From Methanobacteriaceae archaeon (GTDB taxonomy: Archaea > Methanobacteriota > Methanobacteria > Methanobacteriales > Methanobacteriaceae): a stretch of DNA of 8,101 nt. Location: contig WOYJ01000164.1 of the NCBI GenBank assembly GCA_011620845.1, forward strand, positions 2,585-10,685, read 5' to 3'. Of this stretch, positions 5,224 to 8,101 are shown piece after piece. How positions within the stretch are numbered: the stretch's first letter is position 1; each line of letters opens with the position of its first letter. A program made the translations under genes and the position numbers. Below the pieces are notes generated by a model. It saw only the letters and a program-made list of their open reading frames with translations, was not told where the DNA came from and made no database searches.

Positions 5224-6543
5224 TTAGGGTGTTAACCTGCGCCTATCCCTGGGGAACAGTACGGTTTCCCTGATGTTCTGGGCTCCAGTGATGCACATGG
5301 TGAACCTTTCCGCTCCGAGTCCCCATCCGGCGTGTGGCGGCATCCCGTATTCGAATGCTGCCAGGTACCTGTTGAAAGAGTCCGGATTAAGTCCCTGTTT
5401 TTGGATCTTTTCGACCAGTAAATCGTGCAGGTGGACCCTCTTGGCCCCTGAGGAGATCTCCAGGTCATGGTACATCAGGTCGAAGGCGCAGCTTTTAGCT
5501 GGGTCTTCTTCACTGGGCATGACGTAGAACGGCTTTATATCGGTGGGCCATCCTGTTATAAAGTAGTATCCATCCTTTATTTCGCCCATTGCTTTTTCTG
5601 CGGCCCGGGAGAGGTCTTCCCCGTGGCGCAGGGGCACTCCCTTGGAGTTGACCAGATCCACCACATCGTCGTAGTCCACCCTTTCAAACGGTGTCTTGGG
5701 CACCTCTAGATCTATGTTCAGGGTTTCCAGTTCATTCTGGCAGTATTTTTTCACGTCCTTTAGAGCATTTGAAACCAGCTGTTCCAGTATCTGCATCACG
5801 TCTTCATGGTTGCAGAATGCCGCCTCTAGATCTATGGATATGGCCTCGTTCAGGTGCCGGAGGGTGTCGTGTTCCTCGGCACGGAAGATAGGTGCTATCT
5901 CATATACTTTATCGAACCCTGAGGCCATCATGATCTGCTTGTAGAGCTGGGGGCTCTGGCCCAGGAAAGCTTCCCTTTCAAAGTAGGTGATGGGGAATAG
6001 CTCGGTTCCCCCCTCGGTTGCTGATGCCACCAGTTTGGGGGTGTTGATCTCGATGTAACCATTTTTTTCTAAAAATACCCGTACAGAGTGGAGCATCCTG
6101 CTTTTTATCTTAAATATGCTGCTTACGTTGTGTTTTCTAAGGTCCAAAAATCTGCTGTCCAGTCTGGTGTCTATCTCTGCCCTTACCTTCTCCGTAGTGT
6201 CCAGGGGTAGGGGTAGTTTGGATTTGTTTAGGACCCGGACCAGGATGGGTATTATTTCCACACCGCCGGGTGCCTTGGGTGATTCCTGTACTTTTCCCCT
6301 TACAGTTATCACTGATTCCTTCTTTAATCCCTGTATCTGTTTGAATAATTCACCTTCCACCTTTTTACTGGGTGCGGTGACCTGTGTGATGCCGTCCCTG
6401 TCACGTAAAAGTACGAATACAATGCCGCCCAGGTCCCGGATTTCATGTATCCAGCCCTGGATGATAATTTCTTCTCCATTAAGTTCTGGGGTTATTTCCC
6501 TTGAATAATGAGTTCTCATACATTTATGTTCTGTTTGCGTCAA
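5224..6543 (-). CDS. aspS: Aspartyl-tRNA synthetase, archaeal type, likely non-discriminating (Asp/Asn)
   Basis: This class II cytoplasmic enzyme charges tRNA(Asp) with aspartate and, if non-discriminating, also tRNA(Asn). The 439 residues have the archaeal layout without the bacterial insertion domain. The N-terminal OB-fold anticodon domain spans about residues 15-105. Motif 1 lies near 162-170. INTPKLVASATEGGTELF spans 166-183, followed by the substrate-site FLGQSPQLYKQ (193-203). Motif 2 includes FRAEEHDTLRHLNE (220-233) and motif 3 is GWGLGAERF (406-414, R413). In the OB fold, H33 (GWIHEIRD) and P92 (PKAPGG) stand where the discriminating Thermococcus enzyme has W26 and K85. These are the residues tied to loss of tRNA discrimination. 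The TTG start at 6543-6541 is chosen because GAGGTGA (6557-6551) lies 7 nt upstream, while the in-frame ATG at codon 9 has no such site. The gene stands apart from hisD by 163 bp and has its own TATA box. Confidence 0.95.
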   Translation of the reverse strand: MTQTEHKCMRTHYSREITPELNGEEIIIQGWIHEIRDLGGIVFVLLRDRDGITQVTAPSKKVEGELFKQIQGLKKESVITVRGKVQESPKAPGGVEIIPILVRVLNKSKLPLPLDTTEKVRAEIDTRLDSRFLDLRKHNVSSIFKIKSRMLHSVRVFLEKNGYIEINTPKLVASATEGGTELFPITYFEREAFLGQSPQLYKQIMMASGFDKVYEIAPIFRAEEHDTLRHLNEAISIDLEAAFCNHEDVMQILEQLVSNALKDVKKYCQNELETLNIDLEVPKTPFERVDYDDVVDLVNSKGVPLRHGEDLSRAAEKAMGEIKDGYYFITGWPTDIKPFYVMPSEEDPAKSCAFDLMYHDLEISSGAKRVHLHDLLVEKIQKQGLNPDSFNRYLAAFEYGMPPHAGWGLGAERFTMCITGAQNIRETVLFPRDRRRLTP

Positions 6544-6550
6544 TTCTAAT

Positions 6551-6557
6551 TCACCTC
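6551..6557 (-). promoter_or_regulatory. Ribosome binding site for aspS (supports TTG start)
   Basis: Minus-strand GAGGTGA, a long match to the 16S rRNA 3' end, lies 7 nt before the TTG at 6543-6541. It argues against the ATG eight codons later, which has no purine-rich site before it. Confidence 0.8.
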
Positions 6558-6638
6558 TAAATAAAATATTGAACCATTTTTAGTCGATTAAGTGTTAAAA
6601 TTAAAATGAGTGGGTTATGTTCCATCCTATATGTTCCC

Positions 6639-6688
6639 ATTTTATATAAATCTGGATTAATTTTTTATATTTTATAAATTTGGATTAA
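6639..6688. repeat. Direct repeat carrying two TATA-like boxes upstream of aspS
   Basis: A block reading ttttatataaatctggatta (6640-6659) recurs as ttttataaatttggatta (6670-6687), with one 2-base gap and one substitution. On the minus strand each copy reads TTAATCC followed by an AT-rich TATA-like box, so a BRE-plus-TATA unit may be duplicated about 29-30 bp apart. The copy nearer aspS has the better TATA. Confidence 0.65.
6641..6650 (-). promoter_or_regulatory. TATA box of aspS
   Basis: The minus strand reads TTTATATAAA (6650-6641), a near-perfect methanogen TATA box. Transcription would begin near 6618, giving a leader of roughly 75 nt. The element and its upstream flank are part of a direct repeat (6639-6660 and 6669-6688). 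Confidence 0.6.
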
Positions 6689-6706
6689 ATATTTTTCTGA
6701 CATTTA

Positions 6707-7996
6707 TTATTTAATATCCTTCAACCTTTTACGGAATGATTCTGCATGGGAGTAGAGCCCCTCGTACTCGGCCAGGGTGATGACCATCTTCTCCAGGTTT
6801 TTCAGTCCCTCTTCTGTGAGGCGCTGTACCGTTGGTTTTTTAAGGAATGATTCAGTTGATAAGCCCCCGTAGAAACGGGCGCACCCCGATGTGGGGAGGA
6901 CGTGGTTGGTTCCTGAGCCGTAATCCCCAGCTGCTACCGGGGTTAACTCTCCCAGGAATATGGAACCAGCGCTGGTGATGTTTTCCAGTATCTGTTCTGG
7001 TTCGCTGGTCATGATAATGAGGTGCTCTGGGGCGTACTGGTTGGAGAATTCAACTGCTTCCGTCAGGTTATTTACCAGTATGATCTGCCCGAATTTCTCC
7101 AGGGATTCTTTGATGATTTCCTTCCGGGATGCGGATTCTACTTCGTCTTTTATTATGTTGTTTACAGATTCTGCCAGTTCTTGGGAGGTGGTTACCAGTA
7201 CGCATGCTGCGTCTGGGTCGTGTTCTGCCTGGGCCATGAGGTCTATCGCTATGTACTCCGGGTTGGCAGTTGCGTCTGCTATGATCAGCACTTCTGATGG
7301 TCCGGCTGGGAAGTCGATGTCCACGTCTCCGTAGACCAGTTTTTTGGCTGTGGTGACGTATATGTTCCCGGGGCCTACTATTTTGTTTACTTTTGGTATG
7401 GTTTCTGTTCCGTAGGCCATGGCGGCTACTGCCTGCGCTCCTCCCACGGCGTATACTTCATCTGCACCGGCCAGTCTGGCTGCGGCGAGTGTTTCCTTTT
7501 TAACCTGTCCATTTTCATCCGGCGGGGTGCAGCAGATGATCCGGCTGACTCCGGCTATCCTGGCGGGTATGATGGTCATGAGTATAGTGGATAGGTATAC
7601 TGCCCTACCTCCAGGTATGTAGCAGCCAACGGTTTCCACTGGTCGTATTATCTGGCCGGCGGAGACTCCTTCAGTTACGTTGCAGATCCATTCTGGGGGT
7701 AGCTGTGCCTGGTGAAATTTTTGGATATTTCCTGCTGCACTGGTAAGTGCATCTAATAAGGTCCCGTCCACTTGGCTGGTACTTCTTTCAAATTTATCCT
7801 GGGGAACCTGGATATTTTCCAGTTTAACCCCGTCAAATTTTTCACAAAAACTTATCAGTGCTTGGTCTTTATCGTGACGTACATCACCAATAATCTTACT
7901 TACAGTATCTAAAACTACTTCGGCCCCAATTTGGGACCTTCCCAGAAGTTTATCTTTGTTTTCCTTTTTCATTTGTTTTAATTTAGAGATTTTCAT
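6707..7996 (-). CDS. hisD: Histidinol dehydrogenase
   Basis: This zinc enzyme makes the last two oxidations of histidine synthesis, L-histidinol to L-histidinal to L-histidine, with two NAD+ in the cytoplasm. The 429 residues match the family (about 420-435). Family landmarks are GCYIPGGRAVYLST (124-137), VGGAQAVAAMAYGT (184-197), KIVGPGNIYV (205-214) and DFPAGPSEVLIIAD (228-241). Zinc ligands by comparison with the E. coli enzyme are Q256 and H259 (MAQAEHD), D358 (AAGDYGSGTNH) and H417 (YSHAES). The catalytic pair is E324-H325 in YAPEHL. All are present, so the enzyme should be active. The ATG at 7996-7994 has only a weak, closely spaced GTGAT before it, but a TATA-like element centred near 8030 would give a nearly leaderless transcript, which fits. 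No other his gene is seen in the window. Confidence 0.96.
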   Translation of the reverse strand: MKISKLKQMKKENKDKLLGRSQIGAEVVLDTVSKIIGDVRHDKDQALISFCEKFDGVKLENIQVPQDKFERSTSQVDGTLLDALTSAAGNIQKFHQAQLPPEWICNVTEGVSAGQIIRPVETVGCYIPGGRAVYLSTILMTIIPARIAGVSRIICCTPPDENGQVKKETLAAARLAGADEVYAVGGAQAVAAMAYGTETIPKVNKIVGPGNIYVTTAKKLVYGDVDIDFPAGPSEVLIIADATANPEYIAIDLMAQAEHDPDAACVLVTTSQELAESVNNIIKDEVESASRKEIIKESLEKFGQIILVNNLTEAVEFSNQYAPEHLIIMTSEPEQILENITSAGSIFLGELTPVAAGDYGSGTNHVLPTSGCARFYGGLSTESFLKKPTVQRLTEEGLKNLEKMVITLAEYEGLYSHAESFRKRLKDIK

Positions 7997-8022
7997 CCTA
8001 TCACAGTTTATAAGAGTTTCAC

Positions 8023-8038
8023 GGTAAAATATTTAACC
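8023..8038 (-). promoter_or_regulatory. Candidate hisD promoter inside an imperfect palindrome
   Basis: The plus strand reads ggtaaaatatttaacc, which equals its reverse complement at 14 of 16 positions. The minus strand contains TTAAATATTT, a plausible TATA box centred about 34 nt before the ATG. A start near 8003 would leave a leader of about 7 nt. The GGT...ACC ends around the TATA suggest a repressor site, but the AT-rich core makes chance symmetry easy. Confidence 0.4.
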
Positions 8039-8101
8039 TTCTTATTAATTTTATGATTTAATAACTTATTAGGTTTTGGTAAATTTTATTAATATCGGTC
8101 A

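Noticed and set aside
8041..8066. Inverted repeat ttattaa/ttaataa upstream of hisD
   Set aside because: Seven bases made only of A and T in very AT-rich DNA, so symmetry is expected by chance.

Overview
The window looks like core chromosome of a hydrogenotrophic methanogen, most likely in the family Methanobacteriaceae and close to Methanobacterium or Methanothermobacter. This rests on the gene set and protein wording, not on a database search. The genes include a class I archaeal CCA-adding enzyme, the archaea-specific early shikimate enzymes AroA' and AroB', and an archaeal AspRS with the non-discriminating signature. Shine-Dalgarno sites are strong (AGGAGG, GAGGTGA), two genes use TTG starts, intergenic DNA is AT-rich with TATA boxes, and ends carry oligo-T tracts. 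I see no tRNA or rRNA gene, insertion sequence, CRISPR array or phage gene.

Layout. Positions 1-76 hold a 19-bp tandem repeat just past the end of cca. Positions 92-4204 hold four minus-strand genes that read right to left as aroA' (ADH synthase), aroB' (3-dehydroquinate synthase II), thpR (2H-family RNA cyclic phosphodiesterase) and cca. The gaps are 62, 99 and 103 bp. A TATA box near 4284-4291 should drive at least aroA'-aroB'. Positions 4205-4465 are a divergent promoter region with a perfect 9-bp inverted repeat beside the TATA box of the one plus-strand gene. That gene (4466-5083) encodes an unrecognised protein with an N-terminal coiled coil and four membrane segments. Positions 5084-5223 are a T-rich convergent terminator region. 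Positions 5224-6543 hold aspS and 6707-7996 hold hisD, both on the minus strand and each with its own TATA-like promoter.

How the genes relate. AroA' condenses L-aspartate semialdehyde with 6-deoxy-5-ketofructose-1-phosphate and AroB' turns the product into 3-dehydroquinate, so together they replace the bacterial entry into aromatic amino acid synthesis. ThpR and Cca both act on RNA 3' ends. AspS, if non-discriminating, supplies Asp-tRNA(Asn) for an amidotransferase route to Asn-tRNA. HisD finishes histidine synthesis.

This is mostly an ordinary housekeeping region. The points worth a second look are: short tandem duplications of about 14-24 bp just after the stop codons of three of the four clustered genes, including degenerate copies of the thpR tail that still spell a C-terminus and stop; the uncharacterised coiled-coil membrane protein behind a palindrome-marked promoter; duplicated or palindromic core promoter elements in front of aspS and hisD; and the AspRS specificity residues. 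I found no strong evidence of a new multi-gene system.
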